From Pseudomonadota bacterium (GTDB lineage: Bacteria > Pseudomonadota > Alphaproteobacteria > Sphingomonadales > Sphingomonadaceae): a stretch of 64,000 nucleotides of DNA. Shown in pieces: positions 8,967 to 16,538 of this stretch (within the stretch, counting starts at the first letter, position 1; every line of letters starts with the position of its first letter). Position numbers and translations under genes: made by a program. The notes beneath the pieces are model-generated. The model had not been told where the DNA came from and searched no databases. It saw only the letters and a list, made by a program, of their open reading frames with translations. The DNA is taken from positions 166,974 to 230,973 of the forward strand of contig JAEWEY010000001.1 of NCBI GenBank assembly GCA_023389105.1. The letters run 5' to 3'.

Positions 8967-9154
8967 CGGCAGGTCGTTACGGCCAGGCCGTTGCAAATAA
9001 TCAACAATCCACAGTTTAACTGCGTGCGGGCCATTTTTGCCTAGACGCTAGAACTCTCCTCTGATTCATTCTGAACGGGGGGTGGGACTGTGGTTAAGCA
9101 AGTTGCAACCATCAACGCCGCATGTTCCCGCCCGGGGTTAGAGGAGTCGGGGTC

Positions 9155-9706
9155 ATGATTACGCGGACCAGCCAGCCGGCAAGCGGTGCGATGCTGATCA
9201 CGGAGATGAAAGAGTTCGCGGGCTTTTCAAAGGCGACGCAACGCTACATCCGTCGGTCGCTCGATGTGGCGTATGGCCGCCGTGACCCGATCGAATGCTG
9301 GGCTCGCGACGAGGGCGAAGCCGCCTCGATCCGCGCGCAGGCACGTCTCTACAAACAACTCGACCATCTGCGCCTGCAGGTCCCGGACGACAGCGGTCTC
9401 GACATGATCGAGCCGTTCGTGGGCATGCTGATCACGCTTAGCGCGTTCGATCTCGGGCAGGATCGTCTCCCGAACTTCGCCGCCTATCGCTTCCTGTACG
9501 AGCGCCTCATTGGCGCTTCGGCGCGGCCGTGGCTGCCGTCGGCCTTCTGCTCCGCTGCGGCCCTCCCGCACCTCCACCCCGATCGCCGCCGCACCTTGCT
9601 GCAGTCGATCAGTGAGAGTGCGGCCACCGCGCCGGGTTGGTCGAGCCGCGAGCCGGTGTTCTGGCCGGAATGGGTCGAGAAGGTCGACCTGAAGGCCGCC
9701 GCCTAA
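9155..9706 (+). CDS. Conserved hypothetical protein
   Basis: A 183-aa soluble protein with no family I recognise. It has no signal peptide or membrane segment. It includes an amphipathic helical region rich in Arg and Glu (about 20-80) and a C-terminus with two tryptophan-containing turns (APGWSSREPVFWPEW). The start at 9155 is chosen because GAGGAG lies eight bases upstream, rather than at an in-frame ATG at 9122 without a ribosome site. It ends overlapping by four bases the convergent nucleotidase gene. Confidence 0.6.
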   Translation: MITRTSQPASGAMLITEMKEFAGFSKATQRYIRRSLDVAYGRRDPIECWARDEGEAASIRAQARLYKQLDHLRLQVPDDSGLDMIEPFVGMLITLSAFDLGQDRLPNFAAYRFLYERLIGASARPWLPSAFCSAAALPHLHPDRRRTLLQSISESAATAPGWSSREPVFWPEWVEKVDLKAAA

Positions 9707-10212
9707 ACGACAGGCGCGGCGGTTTTTGGCGCCGCCATCGACGGAAAGATTTTCGTCAACTGAAGGATGCTGTCTTCGGCATTCTTGTGATGCACGAAGA
9801 TCATGCCCGCAGCCTCGTAGGTTGCGCGATGCTTTTCACGATCATCGACCAGCACGTCGCCGCGGTGCATGTGGCAATGCTTGTCCCGCGCCATGCAGGT
9901 AATGATCGGCACACCGGGAAAATGGACCGCGGCCCAGGCGACCTTCTGTGGAGCTGCCCAGGTCCCGCGCGGCAGCCCGGTCAGGATCGTGGGGTTGAGG
10001 TGTCGCACGGCGGCGAGAAGCTGCTGCGCGTCGGGCATCTCGTCCAGCCGCGCGTAGAAGTCCGGCGCCGCGTGCAAGCGCTTCCAGAATGCGTGCTGAC
10101 CATGCCTGCGGATGTAGGCGTCGGGCGCGCTGCCCAGCAGCCTGCGCACGCCGCCATCGAAGTCGGCAAGAACTCCGTCCGCATCGAGAAAGAGACGCGG
10201 CTGAGCACTCAT
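9703..10212 (-). CDS. HAD-type 5'(3')-deoxyribonucleotidase-like phosphatase
   Basis: A 169-aa HAD-superfamily hydrolase of the NT5C type, which removes phosphate from nucleoside 5'- or 3'-monophosphates. Motif I is FLDADGVLADFD, with nucleophile Asp10 and acid Asp12. Motif II is probably the Thr in TILTGLPRG. The motif IV acidic pair is in GDVLVDDREKH, and a probable Lys of motif III precedes it. The ATG immediately follows the stop of the upstream 2H-like gene (TGAATG), so it is the last gene of a three-gene minus-strand cassette. The true substrate might instead be an RNA or DNA end. Confidence 0.8.
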   Translation of the reverse strand: MSAQPRLFLDADGVLADFDGGVRRLLGSAPDAYIRRHGQHAFWKRLHAAPDFYARLDEMPDAQQLLAAVRHLNPTILTGLPRGTWAAPQKVAWAAVHFPGVPIITCMARDKHCHMHRGDVLVDDREKHRATYEAAGMIFVHHKNAEDSILQLTKIFPSMAAPKTAAPVV

Positions 10213-10590
10213 TCAGAAGCGCGCCGGCTCTAGGTTGATATCGAGAGGGCTGGCGAGCGGTTTCCAGCCGCGATCGCGAAGGACGTCGTTGCTCTCCCGC
10301 GCCCGGCGGCCTGCGCCAAGCGACCATGTGATGTGATAGGTTGAGCCATCAGGCCGGTCCGTCGTGCCGTCGATCGCCACGGTGAAGCATTCGACGCCGG
10401 CCCGGTCGTCGGCCCGCCCGACGATCTGCGCGGCCACGTGCCGCGGAAGCGGCGTTTCCGCCGTCGCCTCGCTATCCAGCGTCACGTGGTCGGCCACGAC
10501 ATTCGGATAAGCGGGTTCAAAGCGCGCCAGCAGCATGTCGCGATCTTGACGGTCCAGCTTCCAGCCCGTCACGATTCTCCTGTCTGCCAT
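10213..10590 (-). CDS. 2H phosphoesterase-like protein
   Basis: A 125-aa protein with two spaced H-x-T motifs, HVTL (His35, Thr37) and HITW (His86, Thr88), the catalytic signature of 2H phosphoesterases. The second motif is followed by GRRARESNDVL, resembling the segment after the second histidine motif in tRNA-ligase-type cyclic phosphodiesterases. It might open 2',3'-cyclic phosphates or a related nucleotide bond. It is shorter than ThpR (about 180 aa), so it may be a minimal domain. It lies 25 bases after the Mur ligase gene and abuts the nucleotidase gene. The family assignment rests on motifs only. Confidence 0.6.
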   Translation of the reverse strand: MADRRIVTGWKLDRQDRDMLLARFEPAYPNVVADHVTLDSEATAETPLPRHVAAQIVGRADDRAGVECFTVAIDGTTDRPDGSTYHITWSLGAGRRARESNDVLRDRGWKPLASPLDINLEPARF

Positions 10591-10615
10591 GTCCGACCGA
10601 CGCGGCGCGCCTCGA

Positions 10616-12013
10616 TCAGTTCCGACTGCTGATCCGCGCGACCAAGTCCTCGGCGAAATCGATCAACGTATCGTCACGCGCGCCCATGATGAGGATACGG
10701 TCGCCGCTCCTGGCCTCGGCGACGAGCGCGTCGCCAATGGCTGGGCGCTCCGCGATATGATCCGCCTTCCTGCCGCGATCGCTCACCTGCGCGGCGAGCC
10801 AGTCGGACCCCCGGTGCCGCTCCGTGGTACCGCCCTGATAAACCGGGTCGGGAAGGAATAACCGGTCGCTGGCTTCCATGCCCTTGGCCAGACTGTCGGC
10901 GAGCTGCTCGCCCATCTTCGATAGCGGTCCAAAGCCGTGCGGCTGAAACATGATGAGCAACCGGCCCGGTTGCGCCCTGAGCGTGGCGAGCGTCGCATCA
11001 ATCTTGTCGGGATTGTGCGCGAAGTCGTCGATGACCGTTACGCCTTTTGCCTTGCCGACCGTCTCAAGACGGCGCTTCAGCCCTTCGAACCGGCCCAGTG
11101 CATTGGCCGCGTCCTCGATGCGCACACCGAGCAGCGAAGTGGCGGCGATGGCGGCGAGCGCATTCGAAGCGTTGTGGCGACCCGGGACGGAGAGCCGGAC
11201 TTCGTGCCGCTTGCCTTCGGCGTGGACCGCGAAGCTGACGCCGTCGGACAGCAACTGCAAATCCTTGCCCATGAAAGCGGCGCCAGGGCTGTCGAAGCCA
11301 TAACCGACGACCTTGTCCGAGCCTACGGCATCGGCGAGCGCGCGGGTTTCTGGATCGTCGACGTTGAGCACGGCCTTTTTCGCAGCCTTCAGGAAGCCGG
11401 CGAAAAGCCCCCGCAGTTCGGCCATTTCCTTGTGATCGAGACTGATGTTGGTCAGCACCGCAACCTCTGGCCGATAGAGCGAGATCGAGCCGTCGCTCTC
11501 GTCCACTTCACTGACAAACAGCTCCGGATCACCGACCAGCGCGCTGGCGAAAGGGGCGGATGGCGTGACGAAATTCTTCATCACCGCGCCGTTCATGACC
11601 GTCGGTTGCCGATGGCATGCCTGGAGGATCCAGCCGATCATGCCGGTGACGGTTGATTTACCGCTGGTTCCGCCGACCGCGACACTGCGCTGAGCAGCGT
11701 TGAGCAATTGCGCGAGAAATTGCGGACGGGTGAGATGCGTCAGGCCTAGCTCGCGGGCGCGAACGACGTCGGGAACCGTGTCCTCGACCGCCGCCGAGGT
11801 GACCAGCGTCATGCCCGGCTGGAGCCCCGATCCGTCCTGCGCGAACAACTGGATGCCGAGGGAACGCAAATAGTCGAACTTCTGCGGCGTGCGGCCGGCA
11901 TCGAGCGAGCGGTCGGAGCCCGCGACCCGCGCGCCGCCGGCGCGGACGATGGAGGCGAGGGGGAGCATGCCGCTGCCGCCGATGCCGCTGAAGAAAACCG
12001 GAGTATCAATCAT
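10616..12013 (-). CDS. MurC/Mpl-like Mur ligase
   Basis: A 465-aa ATP-dependent amide ligase of the Mur family. The N-terminal UDP-MurNAc-binding loop reads FSGIGGSGML (8-17), the ATP loop GGTSGKST (114-121), and the central region has VSEVDESDGS and LTNISLDHKEM. This is closest to MurC (adds L-Ala) or Mpl (recycles tripeptide). It is not in a cell-division cluster, so it is probably a second copy with another acceptor. The family P-loop normally has His (GGTHGKT), replaced here by Ser. The ATG at 12013 starts the IGGxGM domain directly. It leads a cassette with 2H and HAD enzymes. Confidence 0.8.
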   Translation of the reverse strand: MIDTPVFFSGIGGSGMLPLASIVRAGGARVAGSDRSLDAGRTPQKFDYLRSLGIQLFAQDGSGLQPGMTLVTSAAVEDTVPDVVRARELGLTHLTRPQFLAQLLNAAQRSVAVGGTSGKSTVTGMIGWILQACHRQPTVMNGAVMKNFVTPSAPFASALVGDPELFVSEVDESDGSISLYRPEVAVLTNISLDHKEMAELRGLFAGFLKAAKKAVLNVDDPETRALADAVGSDKVVGYGFDSPGAAFMGKDLQLLSDGVSFAVHAEGKRHEVRLSVPGRHNASNALAAIAATSLLGVRIEDAANALGRFEGLKRRLETVGKAKGVTVIDDFAHNPDKIDATLATLRAQPGRLLIMFQPHGFGPLSKMGEQLADSLAKGMEASDRLFLPDPVYQGGTTERHRGSDWLAAQVSDRGRKADHIAERPAIGDALVAEARSGDRILIMGARDDTLIDFAEDLVARISSRN

Positions 12014-12056
12014 CGCCGCGGCCCTATTGGCAACCGCGGCGCTTGGCCAGCGGATG

Positions 12057-12089
12057 GCGCGAATGTTCCGAATGTTCACAGTGACGGGC
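12057..12089. repeat. 33-bp dispersed repeat, copy 1
   Basis: These 33 bases are identical to 33093-33125 in the same orientation. The core contains a 9-bp tandem (GAATGTTCC GAATGTTCA). Here it lies 44 bases upstream of the minus-strand Mur ligase start. Apart from this and the REP-like copies at 12191-12258, I see nothing in the 319-base gap 12014-12332 except that it must hold the Mur ligase promoter and the one for the SUKH gene. Confidence 0.85.
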
Positions 12090-12190
12090 CGGTTTGGCGC
12101 CTGGTTGCCTGTTAACGGAGGACGCCTCGGAGGTCACTTTGAGTGCGTGGACTTCAAGGTGATCTGTAGGAAAGAAAAATCGGATAAATC

Positions 12191-12258
12191 AGCGTCCGCT
12201 TTCCACCGGAATGCGGCATGAGGCTAGCGTCCGCTTTCGACCCATTGCAGACATTAGC
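12191..12258. repeat. REP-like element, two adjacent copies
   Basis: A degenerate copy (12191-12215) and a fuller copy (12227-12258) share GCGTCCGCTTTC followed by ACC and a GC-rich end. The second ends in ATTGCAGACATTAGC. They match copies at 13661, 14094 and 14676, all in the same orientation. The best copies have inverted ends (AATGTCYGC ... GCRGACATT) around a CT-rich loop. Confidence 0.8.
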
Positions 12259-12332
12259 TTCAAAGATTTTTTGCAAGCTAACGCAGGTCGGTGTTCATTC
12301 TTTCGCTACTCGGCTGACGTAAGTGGCAGCAG

Positions 12333-12995
12333 ATGGCCCGCCTTCAACAAGATCTCATCGCCCGTATCGCGCAACGCGCCCAAGATCCGCGGCGAAGATA
12401 TTTACTGGCGGCAGAGGACGAGAGCGGCGTTGAGCTCTCAATCTCAGAGATTGAGCGCAAGCTAGAGCAAAGCAACTCGCACGCGGCGGAAGCGCTTCAA
12501 TTGGTCTTGAAGCACATGAAGCATCGCGGCTTTAATGTGCCGAGGATGACGCTGGTTGATCGAGGCGACGGCGTAATCAGTGCATCTTCGCAAACTCGCG
12601 GCGCGAAGCCACTGGCGCCGCCGCCGGCCAAAGCAGATTGGCAAGAACTTGAAACGATTATGGGTCGAGCGGTCCCAGAGGAATTGAAAGAGCTTTACAC
12701 CATTGCTGACGGGGGCTTTGGACTTGGTGCCCGAGGACTCTATCCTGTCCGTCAGATCGCATCGGCTTACCAGGATTTGCGTCGGCGTGGTCCCGACTAT
12801 TGCGGCACCATCGACTATCCGCAAGGCTTCGTGCCGATCGCCGAAGAAAAGCTTCAATACCATTACTGCGTCGAGACAGGGCACATAGTTACGAGCAATC
12901 AGGATTGGGAAAACGACGGTCTGCCGGCCACCCAAATTTTTGAAGTCGCATTTCCCACTTTAGCGGACATGATGAAGGCTTGGCTCGCTAGCTGA
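12333..12995 (+). CDS. SMI1/KNR4 (SUKH) family protein
   Basis: A 220-aa cytoplasmic protein. The second half (about 100-218) has the SUKH core: a helix and turn with VPEELKELYTIADGGFGLG, then GLYPVRQIASAYQDL, a FVPIAEEKLQ strand and a C-terminal TLADMMKAWL helix. The first 60 residues are a charged helical extension. SUKH proteins often serve as immunity proteins against contact-dependent toxins but also have housekeeping roles. No toxin gene is next to it, so an orphan immunity role is only a guess. It is the first gene of a repeat-rich, somewhat lower-GC patch. Confidence 0.82.
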   Translation: MARLQQDLIARIAQRAQDPRRRYLLAAEDESGVELSISEIERKLEQSNSHAAEALQLVLKHMKHRGFNVPRMTLVDRGDGVISASSQTRGAKPLAPPPAKADWQELETIMGRAVPEELKELYTIADGGFGLGARGLYPVRQIASAYQDLRRRGPDYCGTIDYPQGFVPIAEEKLQYHYCVETGHIVTSNQDWENDGLPATQIFEVAFPTLADMMKAWLAS

Positions 12996-13097
12996 TGAGC
13001 CGGCCTGTCTTTGCGTGCGCTCGCATATACCATTCGTTTGCCTGCGTGATCGCGTACATTTACGATCTGGCGAGTGCTGGCGAGTACTTCCGAGACC

Positions 13098-13637
13098 ATG
13101 AATGTGCGTGAAGCAATAATCTCGGTCCGCGACGACTATGTGGAGCAGTTCGATGCGATGATCGCGCATCAGCGCGCAAAGCGATCCGATGTCTACGTCG
13201 CCCGTAAGATCGAACAACCCGAAAGCAACTTATTCGGAAAAACCTATGTTCCGGATGTGAGTTTCGGCGATCCAATGACTGAGTGGCTCGATATGGTGCC
13301 CCGCGACCGAACGGGCGCACTACCCGCGTTTTCATTAAATAGCCCGAACTTCATCGTCGACTTCGAAGACCTCTGGTGGGACGACGTGCGTTTCGATCAC
13401 GACGGCGAGTTCACCGGCAAACTGGTCAGTTGGTGGTTCCATCGCTGGATGCCTCCGTCTGACCAATCTGCTTCTCGGGCTGACGGCGTGGAGGGCTTCA
13501 TTCATAGCGTGACCGTCGATGAAAAGTGGATCTGCATCGATCTGGGGACCGCTTCGATCGGGACTCTCTTCGAAATTTTATCGATCGCCAGAAACAGCGG
13601 TGCGAAAACTGGGCGTGTGACCAGCAGTCGCAATTGA
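13098..13637 (+). CDS. Hypothetical protein of accessory patch
   Basis: A 179-aa soluble protein that I do not recognise. It has an acidic, aromatic-rich middle (FEDLWWDDVRFDHDGEF, then SWWFHRWMPPSD) and a final strand-helix unit ending in ISIARNSGAK-like sequence. The composition resembles immunity-type proteins with acidic surfaces, and it follows a SUKH gene, but no family motif can be named. The ATG at 13098 has no strong ribosome site; an upstream start at 13074 is possible. Confidence 0.55.
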   Translation: MNVREAIISVRDDYVEQFDAMIAHQRAKRSDVYVARKIEQPESNLFGKTYVPDVSFGDPMTEWLDMVPRDRTGALPAFSLNSPNFIVDFEDLWWDDVRFDHDGEFTGKLVSWWFHRWMPPSDQSASRADGVEGFIHSVTVDEKWICIDLGTASIGTLFEILSIARNSGAKTGRVTSSRN

Positions 13638-13660
13638 GTCTTCAATGGGCGTTGCGCCCA

Positions 13661-13691
13661 ATGTCAGCTTTCCACCCATTGCAGACGTTCG
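13661..13691. repeat. REP-like element copy
   Basis: AATGTCAGCTTTCCACCC, starting one base before 13661, is followed by ATTGCAGACGTTCG. It is the same orientation as the other copies, with inverted ends AATGTCAGC and GCAGACGTT (one mismatch). It lies 24 bases after the preceding stop codon. Confidence 0.8.
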
Positions 13692-13712
13692 GGCGTCGGG
13701 CGACAAGCCGGG

Positions 13713-13877
13713 ATGAAGGGGTCCATGCGCCTTGCGCTTTGCTTAGTCTTGCTGCTCGTTCTGGCTGGCCTCGGTGTGTACCGCACCCTTTACACCGGCG
13801 GTGCGTTAGACGCGGAACGCTGCGCGAAAAATGGAGGGCGATGGGACGGCGGCGTTGACGTTTGCCACTTCGGCTAA
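13713..13877 (+). CDS. Tiny membrane-anchored or exported protein
   Basis: A 54-aa protein with a single hydrophobic N-terminal segment (LALCLVLLLVLAGLGVY) and a short tail ERCAKNGGRWDGGVDVCHFG. The C-x-x-x-GGRW-...-C pattern is common in small exported alphaproteobacterial proteins of unknown function and suggests one disulfide in the periplasm. An alternative start is the ATG at 13725, which has AAGGGG just upstream. It is too small for homology certainty; the tail motif is the main support. Confidence 0.55.
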   Translation: MKGSMRLALCLVLLLVLAGLGVYRTLYTGGALDAERCAKNGGRWDGGVDVCHFG

Positions 13878-13940
13878 CGGCAGCTTTCTAGCATTGCACG
13901 ACGTAAGGGTTCGTAGAGAACTGGAACCTACACTCGAATA

Positions 13941-14087
13941 ATGGGTGAGATTCTCGGATGGGTACAGTTGGTTGAGTTGGTGACTACGGTGTTCTCAAAG
14001 GAGTCCCGACGCGACTATCCGACTGTTTTAATTCTGGTTCTGCTGCTCGTGTTCAGCGCCTCCATCGCCCTTTATTATTTCCGTTAG
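13941..14087 (+). CDS. Possible tiny single-pass membrane protein
   Basis: A 48-aa reading frame: a polar N-terminus (GEILGWVQLVELVTTVF), a charged KESRRDYP linker and a hydrophobic C-terminal segment of about 20 residues ending IALYYFR. The tail-anchored layout is plausible for a real microprotein, but no ribosome site is clear upstream and no family is known to me. It ends seven bases before a REP-like repeat. Confidence 0.35.
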   Translation: MGEILGWVQLVELVTTVFSKESRRDYPTVLILVLLLVFSASIALYYFR

Positions 14088-14093
14088 CAGAGA

Positions 14094-14127
14094 GCGCCTG
14101 CTTTCGACCCAATGCGGATATTACGGC
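14094..14127. repeat. REP-like element copy
   Basis: GCGCCTGCTTTCGACCC followed by AATGCGGATATTACGGC, in the same orientation as the other four copies. It overlaps the final codons and stop of the minus-strand DUF4844 gene, so the repeat supplies that gene's termination codon. Confidence 0.75.
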
Positions 14128-14654
14128 TTGCCGATCTGTCGCGGTTCGGTTGGCGACTTCCATCCCCGTGGCAGCGGCTCGCCATAGCCTGAGGGCTTGG
14201 GGAACCCGGAGCCGTAAGCGAACTGACCGGTCGCACCCTTGAAGCCGAGGATGTACCAAATCTCGATCATGTAGTCAGACGTTCGGTCCCGATCTTCGGT
14301 CTCAAGCTGATTGACGCGCTTCATGCCGCGACCAATCAACTTCGACACTGTGTTCGCTGGAACGGGACCGTTCACGCGTGATAGGATTGTATCTAACACA
14401 TCATTCACCGCTGACCGCGCAACAACGCCGTCCTCCGGTGTCGCTACCCCGGTGTACCCGAGGGGCGGGTAATCATCAGGATCAAACTTCTCTTCATTTC
14501 TTAGACGGGACAGCACCTCTCGCTTGTGGGCGTCGAGCTGCACGATCTCCTCAGAGCGCTTCGGGAACAGCCCGGAGTACTTCGACCAGGCGGTCGCCCC
14601 ACCGGCAGCGACTGCAAGGAGAACAACGGTGAGGACTAACAATGCCGGGCGCAT
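14121..14654 (-). CDS. DUF4844-like membrane-anchored protein
   Basis: A 177-aa protein with an N-terminal membrane anchor (PALLVLTVVLLAVAAGGATAW) and a soluble domain. The domain ends with NQLETEDRDRTSDYMIEIWYI and a Gly-rich FAYGSG turn, closely following the tEDRER...Y.EIM.IiG pattern of DUF4844. Function unknown. A longer frame to 14723 would only translate the REP-like repeat upstream (giving NVRNGWKADI), so the ATG at 14654 is preferred. Its stop codon falls in another copy of the same repeat. Confidence 0.65.
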   Translation of the reverse strand: MRPALLVLTVVLLAVAAGGATAWSKYSGLFPKRSEEIVQLDAHKREVLSRLRNEEKFDPDDYPPLGYTGVATPEDGVVARSAVNDVLDTILSRVNGPVPANTVSKLIGRGMKRVNQLETEDRDRTSDYMIEIWYILGFKGATGQFAYGSGFPKPSGYGEPLPRGWKSPTEPRQIGKP

Positions 14655-14675
14655 GTTCCTCGGTATGGCCCGACG

Positions 14676-14709
14676 AATGTCTGCTTTCCACCCGTTGCGG
14701 ACATTAGCC
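14676..14709. repeat. REP-like element, best palindromic copy
   Basis: AATGTCTGC, a 12-base spacer TTTCCACCCGTT-like segment, and GCGGACATT form a near-perfect 9-bp inverted repeat. It sits between the DUF4844 start and the end of the D-aminoacylase-like gene. Orientation matches the other copies. Confidence 0.85.
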
Positions 14710-14710
14710 T

Positions 14711-16414
14711 TTACCTTCGGCACGCCCCGCCGCCCGGCCAGCCGGTCCAGCCGGGTCCGCGCACGAAACGGCCGGGCTTGGCGCCGGTGTGTTGGCCATC
14801 ACGCCAGACCTGGACGCCGTTAACGAACACGTCCTTCACCCCCGTCGCGAGCTGGTGCGGCTTGGCGAAGGTTGCATTGTCGCGGATCGTCGTCGGGTCG
14901 AAGACGACGACGTCGGCATAATAGCCAGGCTTGAGCCAGCCGCGCTGCCTGATCGACAGGTTGGTCGCGGGCAGCGAGGTCAGACGGCGGATGACGTCCG
15001 GCAGCTGCGCTGCTTTCTCGTCGCGGACGTATTTGCCCAGCAGCCGCGCGGTGTTGCCATAGGCGCGCGGGTGGGTGCTCGACTTGAGGAACACGCCCGA
15101 AGCGGACATCGAGCTGGCGTCGGAGCCGAAGCTCATCCACGGCAGGCCAACCTCGCGGCGGACGTTGTCGTCGCTCATCCCGAAATAGACGACCTGGATA
15201 CGGGTGCCGTCCTCGGCGATCAGGTCGGCCGCTGTTTCCTCGGGCGATTTGCCCCGGTCGCGCGCGACCTCGCCGAGCGTCTTGCCGGTCAGCGGCTTCA
15301 GCTTGGCAGTCTTGAACCCGACGAGGATGACCTTGTCCGGTTCCTTGACGACCAATTCGCCATTCTCGGTCGCCTTGTCGCTGCGCATCTCGGCGAGGGC
15401 CTTGGCGCGCTGTGCGGGGTCTTTCAGGCGCGTGACCCAAGCCTCGATGCCGCCGTCCTGCATCCACAACGGGAAGGCGGCGTCGAAACCGGTCGAGCTT
15501 GCCGGGTAGGTGTACATGTCCGCGGTGATGCGGTGTCCCGCGGCGCGGGCGGCCTCGACGCGGGCGATGGCGGCGTCGATCTTGCCCCAGTTGCGCTTGC
15601 CCGACTGCTTGAAGTGATAGATTTCGGCCGGCGCGCCGGACTTGGCGGAAATCTCGACCAGCTCGTCAATGGCTTCGAGCAGCTTCGGCCCTTCGTCGCG
15701 CATGTGGCTGATGTACATGCCGCCGCACTTCGCGGCTTCGGTGGTCAGCGCGATCAGCTCGGGCGTTTCCGCGTAATTGGCGGGTGCGTAGATCAGCGAG
15801 GAGCCAACCCCCACGGCGCCTTCTCGCATCGCCTGGCGAACAAGTGCGCGCATCCGCTGCAATTGCGCGGGCGTCGGGTCGATGTCGCGCTCGGCCAACT
15901 CGTTGCGGCGGACCGTGGTCGCGCCGACGAAGGAAGCGACGTTGGGCGTGACGCCCTTGCGTTGAAGAAACTCGAGATACTGGCCGAGCGTCGTCCAGGT
16001 GATCGGATAGCGGATGTCGTCCTGGCGCTTGAGCTCGAGCCGCTTCATCTCGGCATTCCACGGACCCATGGACGTGCCCTCGCCGAACACTTCGAGCGTC
16101 ACACCCTGCGCGGTGTCGCCGAGCCCGCGACCATCCGCGATCAGCGCTTCGTTAGCCCAGCTCAACATGTTGATGAAACCGGGGGAGACCGCCTTGCCCG
16201 TTGCATCGACAGTGCGCGCGGCCCGACCCGGCGCCTTGGGCCCGACGTAGACGATCTTGTCGCCTTGAAGGCCCACGTCGCCGACGTAAGGCGCACCGCC
16301 CGATCCATCATAGATCATGCCTCCGCGGATCAGGACGGAGTAGCTTGCGGGCGGTGAAGCCGAGATCGCTCCGACAGCTGCGAAAGTGATGGCGAAAGCG
16401 ATCTTCCTGTTCAT
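14711..16414 (-). CDS. Exported D-aminoacylase-family amidohydrolase lacking the HxH motif
   Basis: A 567-aa amidohydrolase-superfamily protein with a signal peptide (to about residue 20) and the D-aminoacylase/N-acyl-D-amino-acid deacylase architecture: composite beta domain, then VSPGF at the first metal-site strand. There the usual PGFIDxHxH is replaced by PGFINMLSWANE (79-89), so both strand-1 histidines are missing. Later elements remain, including GMYISHMRDEG, EIYHFKQSGK and SFGSDASSMS. This subfamily (with GVTLEVFGEG) is known from other bacteria, and may use a different metal arrangement or be inactive. Confidence 0.85.
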   Translation of the reverse strand: MNRKIAFAITFAAVGAISASPPASYSVLIRGGMIYDGSGGAPYVGDVGLQGDKIVYVGPKAPGRAARTVDATGKAVSPGFINMLSWANEALIADGRGLGDTAQGVTLEVFGEGTSMGPWNAEMKRLELKRQDDIRYPITWTTLGQYLEFLQRKGVTPNVASFVGATTVRRNELAERDIDPTPAQLQRMRALVRQAMREGAVGVGSSLIYAPANYAETPELIALTTEAAKCGGMYISHMRDEGPKLLEAIDELVEISAKSGAPAEIYHFKQSGKRNWGKIDAAIARVEAARAAGHRITADMYTYPASSTGFDAAFPLWMQDGGIEAWVTRLKDPAQRAKALAEMRSDKATENGELVVKEPDKVILVGFKTAKLKPLTGKTLGEVARDRGKSPEETAADLIAEDGTRIQVVYFGMSDDNVRREVGLPWMSFGSDASSMSASGVFLKSSTHPRAYGNTARLLGKYVRDEKAAQLPDVIRRLTSLPATNLSIRQRGWLKPGYYADVVVFDPTTIRDNATFAKPHQLATGVKDVFVNGVQVWRDGQHTGAKPGRFVRGPGWTGWPGGGACRR

Positions 16415-16538
16415 GCGAAACCCCCAAAGCGATGCGCGGAACCTGCACTAGATGGGCGATGGCCCGCAAGCGGTCGCGGGCCGCATGCCGTTTTTGCTCG
16501 ACCTTGCGAAACCCGCGGAACCTACGGCAGTTGGTTGA

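Noticed and set aside
12061..12080. GTTC-N5-GTTC in the 33-bp repeat as a LexA box
   Set aside because: The spacing is five, not seven bases, and the same sequence recurs at 33 kb far from any repair gene.
14789..16357. Long plus-strand open frame (522 aa) over the D-aminoacylase-like gene
   Set aside because: It is the antisense of a gene with clear signal peptide and family motifs; stop-free antisense frames are common in high-GC DNA and the translation is low-complexity with no family.
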